From the NCBI RefSeq assembly GCF_022601675.1, contig NZ_JAKVIL010000009.1:62001-126000 (forward strand): a stretch of 64,000 bases of DNA, read 5' to 3'. Made by a program: the position numbers and the translations under genes. This document shows, in pieces, positions 1 to 7,131 of the stretch (the stretch's first letter is position 1; the number at the start of each line of letters is the position of its first letter). Under the pieces are notes generated by a model, which saw only the letters and a program-made list of their open reading frames with translations, ran no database searches and was not told the origin of the DNA. This DNA comes from Ancylobacter gelatini. GTDB taxonomy: Bacteria; Pseudomonadota; Alphaproteobacteria; Rhizobiales; Xanthobacteraceae.

Positions 1-16
1 CCGGGCTCCCTTCCGG

Positions 17-1126
17 TCAGAACACCGGGCCGATCTTGCCGAGCGGCAGGATGCCCAGCGCCACCCGCCCGTTCCTGAACACGAACGGGAAGGCGCTGGC
101 ATTCGCGCCGTCGACCTGTGTCGGCATGCCGGCCGCGCCCAGCACCGGCGCCAGCGCGGTTAGAAAATCGGGCATCAGTCCCGCGCTCGCCAGCACCGGC
201 AGCAGCTTGCCGGCCTCGACCACGGAAACCGTGACCATGCCGTCGAGGCGGCGCTGCGGGTCAAGCCCCAGCTCACCCATGGCGGCCATCATCCCGCCGC
301 CGGCGCTGATCCGCGCCTGATCGATCTTCACCCGCCCGCCATTGGCCTGCCATTTCAGCAGCCGCGCTTCGACCGGCAGGATGGCAAGCTCCGGCACGCC
401 GGTGATCGTGGCCTGAAGCAGCGCGTCGACCGGCGCCGCCGGTTGCGCCCCGGCCGCCGGCGCGCCGCCCATCAGCGCCATGCCGGTGGCGTCGTCCACC
501 TCCATCGCGATGTCGAGCGCCCCATTCGCCGCCTCGCCCGGATGCTGGCGCAGATGCAGTTCGAGATGGCGGGCGGACAGGATGGTCGCGCCGCCTTCGG
601 CCAATGTGTAGTCATTGGCCGCGAGCGAGAAACGCTCCAGCCGCTGCCCCGTGCCGGCACCGCTGACCTGCAGCAGGGTCCAGCCGGCGGTGATGGTGCG
701 CCCGGTCGCCGCCTCGCTCAGCGTCGCCGGACCTGTGAACTCGGCAATGATGTGCCGGGGATTCCAGACCTGCGCCACTGCGTGAACGCGGGCGGCCTTC
801 CAGGTCCATTGGGTCGGCCCCTGCAGCACCACGCTCGGCCCGTCGCAGCTCAGCTCGAAGCGGAACGGATAGCCGCCAATGGTGCGATTGCCGCAGCTCC
901 AGTCGCGCCCGCGCGCGCCTTCCGCCACGATCCAGTTGTCGATCTCGCGCTCGGCGCGGCCGGCGGCATAGTACCAGGCCCCGGTCCATGCCAGCCCCGC
1001 GGCGACCAGCGCCAGCGCCGGCAGGGCGACCCACCAGGCGGGACGGCGCCGGGGCGCGGGCGTCTCAGGTCCCGCATCCGGTGCATCGGCATGGCGGAAC
1101 TCGGGCGGCATGTCGGAAAGGCTCAA
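17..1126 (-). CDS. DUF2125 domain membrane-anchored protein
   Basis: The product is about 369 aa. It has a short Pro/Arg-rich cytoplasmic N-terminus, one transmembrane segment (about residues 30-53, starting near RRRPAWW) and a long extracytoplasmic part. The region WSCGNRTIGGYPFRFELSC is the conserved start of the DUF2125 family, whose function is unknown. I chose the TTG at 1126 because a GAGGAG lies 9 nt upstream (1136-1141). An ATG at 1111 is the alternative, and the open frame further upstream (to 1252) does not look like family sequence. The gene is divergent from chaC across about 260 bp that hold no other gene. The family is confident; the start is less so. Confidence 0.8.
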   Translation of the reverse strand: MSLSDMPPEFRHADAPDAGPETPAPRRRPAWWVALPALALVAAGLAWTGAWYYAAGRAEREIDNWIVAEGARGRDWSCGNRTIGGYPFRFELSCDGPSVVLQGPTQWTWKAARVHAVAQVWNPRHIIAEFTGPATLSEAATGRTITAGWTLLQVSGAGTGQRLERFSLAANDYTLAEGGATILSARHLELHLRQHPGEAANGALDIAMEVDDATGMALMGGAPAAGAQPAAPVDALLQATITGVPELAILPVEARLLKWQANGGRVKIDQARISAGGGMMAAMGELGLDPQRRLDGMVTVSVVEAGKLLPVLASAGLMPDFLTALAPVLGAAGMPTQVDGANASAFPFVFRNGRVALGILPLGKIGPVF

Positions 1127-1390
1127 TGCGTTGGTCTCCTCAAGGCGGCGGGCTGCCGGCCGGCCCCACCGTAGAACGCCCGGCCCGCCGTGCAAACCGC
1201 CGGGAGCCAGCGCGGTCATGATCGCGGCGCGATACGGCCGGATTATGCTCAAACCGTTGAGGGAAGTGCCTTATCCGGTCGACAGGGTGATTCCGCCGAG
1301 CGGCAAAGGCGGCTAGTCTCGGCGGCCGCCGGGCCGGAACCGCCGGCAACAGGCCTCTTCCGCTCATGAGCCACCCGTGATGATTAGATC

Positions 1391-1936
1391 ATGACCCTGC
1401 GCGATCCCGCCCCGCCCGCCGAGGACCTCTGGGTGTTCGGCTATGGCTCGCTGATGTGGAATCCGGGCTTCGACTATGAGGAACGCGCGCCGGGCCGGCT
1501 GCTCGGGGCGCATCGCTCGCTCTGCGTGCTGTCGGTGCACTGGCGCGGCACGCCGGAGCGGCCCGGCCTCGTGCTCGGGCTGGATCGCGGGGGAAGCTGC
1601 ATCGGCATGGCGTTCCGGGTCGGGCGCGACAAGGCCGGGGCGACGCTCGACTATCTGCGCGAGCGCGAGCAGGTGACGAAGATCTACCGCGAAGCCACCC
1701 AGCGGGTCTGGCTGAGGGACGGCAGCGGACGTGCCGTGCCGGCCCTCGTCTTCCTGGTCGATCGCGGCCACGCCCAATATGCCGGCCGGCTCACCCCGGA
1801 GGAGCGGTTGCATCTGGTGCGGCAGGGTCACGGCGTGGGCGGGCCCAATGCCGATTACGTCACCGCCACCGACCGCCACCTCGTCGAACTGGGCATCCAC
1901 GACCCGCAGATGCGCTGGATCGTGGAGCGGCTGTAG
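1391..1936 (+). CDS. ChaC-type gamma-glutamylcyclotransferase
   Basis: The 181-aa protein carries the family signature FGYGSLMW (residues 16-23), which forms the gamma-glutamyl binding loop, and YLREREQ (88-94), which contains the expected general-acid/base Glu (E93). The ChaC family degrades glutathione in the cytoplasm to 5-oxoproline and Cys-Gly. The length is normal for bacterial ChaC. The start is the ATG at 1391 with only a weak ribosome site. It converges with a glutathione S-transferase gene (1940), its stop lying 3 bp from the other stop, so two glutathione-related genes sit tail to tail. Substrate specificity is inferred from the family. Confidence 0.88.
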   Translation: MTLRDPAPPAEDLWVFGYGSLMWNPGFDYEERAPGRLLGAHRSLCVLSVHWRGTPERPGLVLGLDRGGSCIGMAFRVGRDKAGATLDYLREREQVTKIYREATQRVWLRDGSGRAVPALVFLVDRGHAQYAGRLTPEERLHLVRQGHGVGGPNADYVTATDRHLVELGIHDPQMRWIVERL

Positions 1937-1939
1937 CCC

Positions 1940-2644
1940 TCACGCCCTCGGCGGAATCTCCAGCCCGCGCTGCACCGCCGGGCGGGCGAGGCCGCGCGCC
2001 AGCCAGGCCGGCACATGGGTCAGGCTGCCATAATCCACCAGCTCCGCCGCCTCGTAGAAGCCGACAAGGTTGCGCACCCAGCCGATGAGCGACACGTCGG
2101 CGATGGTGTAATCGTCGCCCATGATCCAGTCGCGACCCGCCAGCCGCGCCTCCAGCACCCCGAGCAGGCGCTGCGATTCGGCGCGGTAGCGTTCCAGCGG
2201 GCGCTTGTCCTCGTAGTCGCGGCCGGCGAATTTATGGAAGAAGCCGAGCTGGCCGAACATCGGGCCGACCGCCGCCATCTGGAAGAACAGCCATTGCAGC
2301 GTCTCGTAGCGCGCCACCGGGTCGGCGGGCAGCAGCTTGCCGGTCTTCTCCGCGAGATAAACCAGAATCGCGCCGGATTCGAACAGCGCGATCGGCTTGC
2401 CGCCCGGCCCGTCGGGATCGAGAATCGCGGGAATCTTGCCGTTGGGGTTCAGCGACAGGAATTCCGGCGTCCAGGTCTCGTTGGCGCCGATCTTGATGGT
2501 GTGCGCCTCATAGGGCAGGCCGATCTCTTCCAGCATGATCGAGACCTTCACCCCGTTCGGGGTCGGGAAGGAATAAAGCTGCAAGCGGTCGGGATGAGTC
2601 GCCGGCCAGCGCCGGGTGATCGGGAAGGCGGAGAGATCGGACAT
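1940..2644 (-). CDS. Glutathione S-transferase, Nu class (YghU/YfcG/Ure2p-like)
   Basis: This is a 234-aa cytosolic GST. The N-terminal thioredoxin-fold half (about 20-105) holds the TPNGVKV motif typical of the Nu/Ure2p-like class and an ESGAILVYL segment that binds the gamma-glutamyl part of glutathione. An all-helical C-terminal domain follows, with the usual DYTIADVS hydrophobic-core signature. Nu-class enzymes act as disulfide-bond reductases or peroxidases using glutathione. The ATG at 2644 is chosen because AGGAAG sits 6 nt upstream; an in-frame start at 2668 lacks this. It is followed on the minus strand by, and probably separate from, the Trm112-like gene at 2681-2920. Confidence 0.9.
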   Translation of the reverse strand: MSDLSAFPITRRWPATHPDRLQLYSFPTPNGVKVSIMLEEIGLPYEAHTIKIGANETWTPEFLSLNPNGKIPAILDPDGPGGKPIALFESGAILVYLAEKTGKLLPADPVARYETLQWLFFQMAAVGPMFGQLGFFHKFAGRDYEDKRPLERYRAESQRLLGVLEARLAGRDWIMGDDYTIADVSLIGWVRNLVGFYEAAELVDYGSLTHVPAWLARGLARPAVQRGLEIPPRA

Positions 2645-2680
2645 GCGTCGCTTCCTGTGGAGGCTCAAGGGGACCGGCGC

Positions 2681-2920
2681 TCAGCGCCCGGCCAGCTCGG
2701 CGTCGGTGAGGGGGCGGGCCTCGTCGGCCAGCATGATCGGGATGCCGTCACGGATCGGGTAGGCGATGCGGGCGGCGCGCGAGATCAGTTCATGGGCCGC
2801 GCGGTCATAATCCAGCGGACCCTTGGTCACCGGGCATACCAGAATTTCCAGCAGCTTGGGATCCAGCTCGTGGCCGGCATGATGGGAAGCGGCGGGCGGC
2901 AGGTGCGGTTTCTCGGCCAT
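2681..2920 (-). CDS. Trm112-like (YcaR/DUF343) small protein
   Basis: A 79-aa protein with [18 protein letters not shown] (about residues 20-37) followed by a short beta-rich domain ending in [16 protein letters not shown], the hallmark of the YcaR/Trm112 family. Only one Cys of the zinc-knuckle form remains, as in many proteobacterial members. Family members act as small partners or stabilisers of methyltransferases, but no bacterial role is firm. The ATG at 2920 has GGAG 6 nt upstream. It lies upstream of the GST gene on the same strand (36 bp apart), so co-transcription is possible. It is divergent from the GntR gene at 3080. Confidence 0.88.
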   Translation of the reverse strand: MAEKPHLPPAASHHAGHELDPKLLEILVCPVTKGPLDYDRAAHELISRAARIAYPIRDGIPIMLADEARPLTDAELAGR

Positions 2921-3079
2921 GGGAGCTCCGGAAGAGGTGTGGCACGGCGGCGTCGGGGATGAGATATAGCCGCCCGATCGAATTTTGTAGCCGTCGAAGC
3001 TGACAATCTCGCGTCGCGCCACCGGCGATACCGCGCCGGGCCTGTCGCGCGGCGGTATCGGACGTTAGGATCGATACCC

Positions 3080-3754
3080 ATGGACCCGACGCCGCTCGAA
3101 ATCGCCGACCCGCCCCGCCTGCACGGCGAAACCGTGCAGCAATGGGTGTTCCGGCGGCTGCGGCGCACCGTGATGGCCGGGCGCTTCCCGCCGGGCCGGG
3201 CGGTGACGATACGCGGCCTCGCCGAGGCGATGGGCGTCTCCGCCATGCCGGTGCGCGAGGCGCTGGCCCGGCTGGTGGCAGAGCGGGCGCTGGTGCTGCT
3301 CGATAACCGGCGCGTGCGGGTGCCGGAGATGACCGCGCAGCGCTTCGACGAACTGGTGGCCGCCCGCACCCTGCTGGAAAGCGAGGCCGCCGCCCGGGCG
3401 CTGGCGCTCACCGACGACGCCTTCATCCGCCGGCTCGCCGTGCTCAACCGCGCGTCCGACCAGGCGGTGGCCGATGCCGACACCGAAGCGATCATCGAGA
3501 CCAATCTGGCCTTCCACGCCGCGCTCTATGGCGGGCGGGCGGACAGCGTGCTGCTGCCCCTGATCGAATCGGTCTGGCTGCAGATCGGCCCGTTCATGCG
3601 CATGGCGCTGGCCGATCTCGACGCGCATTACCCGGTCGATCGCCATGCCGAGGCGCTGGCCGCGCTCAAGGCCCGCGACGAGGCAGGGCTGCGCGCCGCC
3701 ATCGAGGCCGACATACGCGACGGCATCGGCCATCTGCGCGCGCAGCTCGACTGA
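3080..3754 (+). CDS. GntR family regulator, FadR/FCD subgroup
   Basis: A 224-aa DNA-binding regulator. The N-terminal winged helix (about 15-80) contains IRGLAEAMGVSAMPVREALARL, the typical GntR recognition segment. The C-terminal FCD ligand domain (about 88-220) holds the metal/ligand-binding positions around ETNLAFHAALY and a HAEALAALKARD helix. FCD regulators usually respond to small organic acids or amino acids. Its 3' end converges with the class I amidotransferase gene (18 bp between stops), which is a plausible target by neighbourhood only. No clear operator is visible in the 2921-3079 gap. Confidence 0.9.
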   Translation: MDPTPLEIADPPRLHGETVQQWVFRRLRRTVMAGRFPPGRAVTIRGLAEAMGVSAMPVREALARLVAERALVLLDNRRVRVPEMTAQRFDELVAARTLLESEAAARALALTDDAFIRRLAVLNRASDQAVADADTEAIIETNLAFHAALYGGRADSVLLPLIESVWLQIGPFMRMALADLDAHYPVDRHAEALAALKARDEAGLRAAIEADIRDGIGHLRAQLD

Positions 3755-3755
3755 C

Positions 3756-3774
3756 AGCGCCAATCGACGGCGCT
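3756..3774. terminator. Small hairpin between convergent genes
   Basis: A perfect 6-bp stem (AGCGCC/GGCGCT, loop of 7) lies between the stops of the GntR gene and the amidotransferase gene. There is no T-tract, so it is at best a weak bidirectional terminator. Confidence 0.3.
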
Positions 3775-4576
3775 ATTCGGCCGCGTTCAGCCGGCGCCCA
3801 CCGCGACGCCGCTCGGCATGGAGCCGGGCCGCCGCGCCGAAGGCGGTGAACACCGCGCTCGACAGCCGGTCGTCCCAGAACCGCCATTCCGGGTGCCACT
3901 GGATCGCGAGATTGAAGCCCGGCGCATCGGCGATGCGGAACGCCTCGATGGTGCCGTCCGCCGCGCGCGCCTCGACGGTGGCGTTGGGGGCGAGCTGAGC
4001 CACGCCCTGCCCGTGCAGCGAATTCACCCGCCAGGTGGAGGCGCCGGCGAGGCCGGCCAGCAGCCCGCCCGGCTCCAGCAGCACCTCGTGCACCGGCGCA
4101 TATTGCATGGCGATGTCGAGGCGCGTGTCCTCGCGATGGTCGAAGCGGCCGGGCTGCTCGTAGAGCTTCTGGAACAGCGTGCCGCCGAGCGCGACGTTCA
4201 TCTCCTGAAAGCCCCGGCACACGCCGAAGATCGGCACGCCGCGCTCCAGCGCCGCCTTGATCAGCGGCAGCGAGAGATCGTCGCGGTGCGGGTCGGAAGG
4301 CAGCGGCGGATCATGGGGCGCGTCGCCATAATGATGCGGGGCGACATTGGACGGGCTGCCGGGCAGGAAGATCGCGTCGACCAGTTCCAGCACCTCGTCG
4401 ACCACCAGCCGCTCAGGCGCCATGTCGGCATCCACCGCCGAGACCGTGCCGGGGAGCAGAACGGGGAGCGCCTGCGCGCCCTTGGCGACCGAATAGACAT
4501 ATTTCTCGGTGACGCCGTGCACGACCTGGCCGCCATTGGCCTTCACATCGGAGATGATGCCGATCACTGGACGCAT
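3773..4576 (-). CDS. Gamma-glutamyl-gamma-aminobutyrate hydrolase family (class I glutamine amidotransferase)
   Basis: A 267-aa class I amidotransferase-fold hydrolase. The catalytic Cys lies in FGVCRGFQEMN (C120), and the partner His/Glu in IQWHPEW (H228, E230). The N-terminus PVIGIISDVK and the oxyanion region FLPGSPSNVAP match the PuuD-type family, which cleaves gamma-glutamyl-GABA in putrescine breakdown; other gamma-glutamyl substrates are possible. The start at 4576 matches family length. The open frame continues far upstream (to 5614), but that part is antisense to other genes and is not coding. No other puu genes are nearby. Convergent with the GntR gene. Confidence 0.88.
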   Translation of the reverse strand: MRPVIGIISDVKANGGQVVHGVTEKYVYSVAKGAQALPVLLPGTVSAVDADMAPERLVVDEVLELVDAIFLPGSPSNVAPHHYGDAPHDPPLPSDPHRDDLSLPLIKAALERGVPIFGVCRGFQEMNVALGGTLFQKLYEQPGRFDHREDTRLDIAMQYAPVHEVLLEPGGLLAGLAGASTWRVNSLHGQGVAQLAPNATVEARAADGTIEAFRIADAPGFNLAIQWHPEWRFWDDRLSSAVFTAFGAAARLHAERRRGGRRLNAAE

Positions 4577-4726
4577 GATTGCCGCTCGATTTCTGGTAAC
4601 TGACGTCCCGCGATGTGGGATCGGCCGCCGGTTCCTGTCAACCGGATTGATGGTCCACGCACGCCAGACCCCTTGCCCGTGCATGGCTCGACGGCTTAGA
4701 AGCGCGGCAATCCGAGAGGTTCGCCG

Positions 4727-5254
4727 ATGCCCGATACCGCCCCGCTCTCCCGTGATGCCCTGCTGGCCCGCCTTGAGGCGCTCGGCATCGCCACCCGCAC
4801 CGTCGAGCACCCCCCGCTGTTCACCGTGGAGGATTCGCAGGCGCTGCGCGGCGACATTCCCGGCGGCCACACCAAGAACCTGTTCCTGAAGGACAAGAAG
4901 GGCAATCTCTTCCTCGTCGTGGTCGAGGAGGAGGCGAAGGTCGACCTGAAGAGCCTGCACCAGCCGCTCGGCGCGGCGAGCCGGCTGTCCTTCGGCAGCG
5001 CGGAACTGCTGGAGGAGGTGCTGGGCGTGAAGCCCGGCGCCGTCACCGCCTTCGGTCCGGTCAACGACCGCCAGGGCCGCGTCACCGTGGTGCTCGATGC
5101 CGGGCTGATGGCGCATGAGACGGTCAACTGCCATCCGCTGGTGAACACCGCGACCACCACCATCGCCAGCGCCGACCTGATCCGCTTCCTGCGCGACACC
5201 GGGCACGAGCCGCTGATCCTCGCCGTCCCGTGCCGAAGCGAGGCCGACGCGTGA
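4727..5254 (+). CDS. PrdX/ProX-type aminoacyl-tRNA editing domain protein (YbaK fold)
   Basis: A 175-aa stand-alone YbaK/ProRS-associated domain. Recognisable family features are HPPLFTVEDSQ near residue 27, GGHTKNLFLKDKKGN (about 46-60), where the Lys and preceding residues line the active site, and LMAHETVNCHPLVNTATTTI near residue 128. Family members hydrolyse mischarged tRNAs (typically Ala-tRNAPro or related) in trans. A GAGAGG sits upstream of the ATG at 4727. It is followed by the thioredoxin gene with an 88-bp gap. The exact tRNA substrate cannot be read from the sequence. Confidence 0.87.
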   Translation: MPDTAPLSRDALLARLEALGIATRTVEHPPLFTVEDSQALRGDIPGGHTKNLFLKDKKGNLFLVVVEEEAKVDLKSLHQPLGAASRLSFGSAELLEEVLGVKPGAVTAFGPVNDRQGRVTVVLDAGLMAHETVNCHPLVNTATTTIASADLIRFLRDTGHEPLILAVPCRSEADA

Positions 5255-5342
5255 ACGCCGGGCTTCCGTACGGTTGCATTTGCGGCCCGACCGACCATCT
5301 TTGAGGCGCGACCAGCGCGAGCGAGCATTGCCAGGAGACGTC

Positions 5343-6260
5343 ATGCTGCTGAACCAGCCTGCGGAAAACCCCGCCCCCGGCGCGGCGGGCGGCGACGATA
5401 TCGTCATCGACACCACCACCAAGAGCTTCATGCAGGACGTGGTCGAGGAATCGCGCAAGCGCCCGGTCTTGGTGGACTTCTGGGCGCCGTGGTGCGGCCC
5501 CTGCAAGCAGCTCACCCCGGTCATCGAAAAGGTGGTGCGCGCCGCCAAGGGCAAGGTGCGCCTCGCCAAGATGAACACGGACGAGCATCCCGCCGTCGCC
5601 CAGCAACTCGGCATCCAGTCGCTGCCGACGGTCTATGCCTTCGTGAACGGCCAGCCGGTCGACGGCTTCATGGGCGCCCAGCCCGAAGGCCAGATCAAAG
5701 CGCTGGTCGATCGCCTCACCGCCGGCGCGCCCGACAGCGCCGAGGAAATCCTGCTCAGCGCCGATGCCGCGCTTGACGAGGGCGACCTCGTGGGCGCCAG
5801 CGAGCTGTACGCTCATATCCTCACCGAGGAGCCCGAGAACCTGAAGGCCCTCGCCGGCCTCGCCCGCACCCAGCTTGCCGCCGGCTCGCTGGACGCGGCG
5901 AAGGCGATCCTCGCCAAGGTGCCGGAAAAGGGCGCGAACGACGCCGCCATCGCCGCCGTGCGTGCCGCGATCGAGCTGGAAGAGGCCGCCGCCGCGCTGG
6001 GCGACGTCAAGGACCTCGAAGCCCGGGTCGCCGCCGATCCGCTCGATCATCAGGCACGTTTCGACCTTGCCGTCGCGCTCAATGCCCATGGCAAGCGCGA
6101 GGAGGCGATCGACCAGCTGCTCACCATCGTGCGCCGCGACCGCAACTGGAACGAGGACGGTGCGCGCAAGCAGCTCGTGCAGTTTTTCGAGGCATGGGGT
6201 CCGGCCGACGAGATGACGCTGCTCGGCCGGCGCCGCCTGTCCTCCATCCTGTTCGCGTGA
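5343..6260 (+). CDS. CnoX-type thioredoxin with C-terminal TPR region (YbbN-like)
   Basis: A 305-aa protein with an N-terminal thioredoxin domain carrying the full redox motif WAPWCGPCK (C51, C54) and the cis-Pro loop SLPTVYAF. It is followed by about 150 residues of TPR-like helical repeats (for example LAGLARTQLAAGSLDAAKAIL and RFDLAVALNAHGKREEAI). This is the CnoX/YbbN architecture, a holdase-type chaperedoxin that protects proteins under oxidative stress. Unlike E. coli CnoX, both Cys are present, so oxidoreductase activity is likely. The ATG at 5343 has AGGAGA upstream. The next gene, 46 bp downstream, encodes a LON-substrate-binding-domain protein, a pairing I would expect to be one operon. 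Confidence 0.92.
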   Translation: MLLNQPAENPAPGAAGGDDIVIDTTTKSFMQDVVEESRKRPVLVDFWAPWCGPCKQLTPVIEKVVRAAKGKVRLAKMNTDEHPAVAQQLGIQSLPTVYAFVNGQPVDGFMGAQPEGQIKALVDRLTAGAPDSAEEILLSADAALDEGDLVGASELYAHILTEEPENLKALAGLARTQLAAGSLDAAKAILAKVPEKGANDAAIAAVRAAIELEEAAAALGDVKDLEARVAADPLDHQARFDLAVALNAHGKREEAIDQLLTIVRRDRNWNEDGARKQLVQFFEAWGPADEMTLLGRRRLSSILFA

Positions 6261-6306
6261 GCCGGGCTCCCGCCCGGCCGCGCCGCTCTTGAGGGGAGGA
6301 GCCCCC

Positions 6307-6981
6307 ATGCCGATCAACCGGCCCTATGAGGGCCCCTCCGAGCTCCCCGGAATCATCCCGGTATTCCCGCTGGACGGCGTGCTGCTGCTGCCGCGCTGCC
6401 AGCTTCCGCTCAACGTCTTCGAGCCGCGTTATGTCGAGATGATCGACGACGCGCTCAAGGGCACGCGGTTGATCGGCATGATCCAGCCGGCGCCGGCGGC
6501 GATCCGCGGCCTCGGCCGCTCCGGGCTCGCCTCGGTCGGCTGCGTCGGGCGCATCACCGAGATCGCGGAAAGCGGCGATGGGCGCTATCTGCTGAATCTC
6601 TCCGGCATTTCACGCTTCCGCGTGGTCGAGGAGCTCGACGTCGAAACCCCGTACCGTCAGGCCCGGGTCGACTACGACCCGTTCGCCAGCGACTTCACGC
6701 CCGATTCCGGCGCCGACAAGGTGGATCGCAGCACGCTGCTGCGCACCCTCGCCAATTATCTCGACGCCAACCGTCTTGAGGCGGACTGGGAGAGCATCAA
6801 GGACGCGCCGAACGAGGCGCTGGTCAATGCGCTCGCCATGATGTCGCCCTTCGGCGCGCGCGAGAAGCAGGCGCTGCTGGAAGCCCCGGATCTCGGCGCC
6901 CGCGCCGATATGCTGATCGCGGTGACGCAGATGTCTCTGGCGCGCACCAGCGGCGATGGCGACGAGACGCCGCTGCAATAG
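6307..6981 (+). CDS. LON peptidase substrate-binding domain protein
   Basis: A 224-aa protein that is essentially one LON N-terminal substrate-binding domain: IIPVFPLDGVLLLPRCQLPLNVFEPRYVEMIDDAL at about residues 15-50 is the diagnostic opening. No ATPase or Ser-Lys protease part is present, and the length is typical of the stand-alone family. Its role is probably to recognise damaged or unfolded protein, but this is not shown. The ATG at 6307 has a strong GAGGGGAGGAG upstream. It lies directly behind the thioredoxin-TPR gene, consistent with a proteostasis operon. Confidence 0.9.
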   Translation: MPINRPYEGPSELPGIIPVFPLDGVLLLPRCQLPLNVFEPRYVEMIDDALKGTRLIGMIQPAPAAIRGLGRSGLASVGCVGRITEIAESGDGRYLLNLSGISRFRVVEELDVETPYRQARVDYDPFASDFTPDSGADKVDRSTLLRTLANYLDANRLEADWESIKDAPNEALVNALAMMSPFGAREKQALLEAPDLGARADMLIAVTQMSLARTSGDGDETPLQ

Positions 6982-7013
6982 CGCGGGCGCCCACAAGCGG
7001 ACCGCGTTCATTC

Positions 7014-7063
7014 CCTCTCCCCGCCGGGGAGAGGCCGCCCCGACCCTCTCGGTCGCGAGAGGG
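7014..7063. terminator. Two tandem perfect dyads between convergent genes
   Basis: Two hairpins lie side by side: a 9-bp perfect stem at 7014-7022/7026-7034 with a 3-nt loop, and an 8-bp perfect stem at 7044-7051/7056-7063 with a GTCG loop. They sit between the ends of the LON-domain gene and the RND permease gene, which are convergent. There is no T-tract. They could act as bidirectional transcription blocks or be an interspersed palindromic repeat. Confidence 0.45.
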
Positions 7064-7083
7064 GGCCGGGGCGCTCCCGGTCT

Positions 7084-7131
7084 TACTCCGCCGCCATGGG
7101 CGCGATGGCTCCTACTCCGCCGCCATGGGCG
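7084..7131. repeat. 19-bp direct repeat, 29-bp period, at the 3' end of the RND gene
   Basis: The same 19 nt occur at 7084-7102 and 7113-7131. The second copy encodes the last residues and stop of the RND permease; the first lies just beyond the stop. It looks like a short tandem duplication of the gene end. Confidence 0.85.

Noticed and set aside
4577..5614. Upstream extension of the amidotransferase frame (613 codons)
   Set aside because: It is antisense to the PrdX-like and thioredoxin genes and has no family similarity; the real start is the ATG at 4576.
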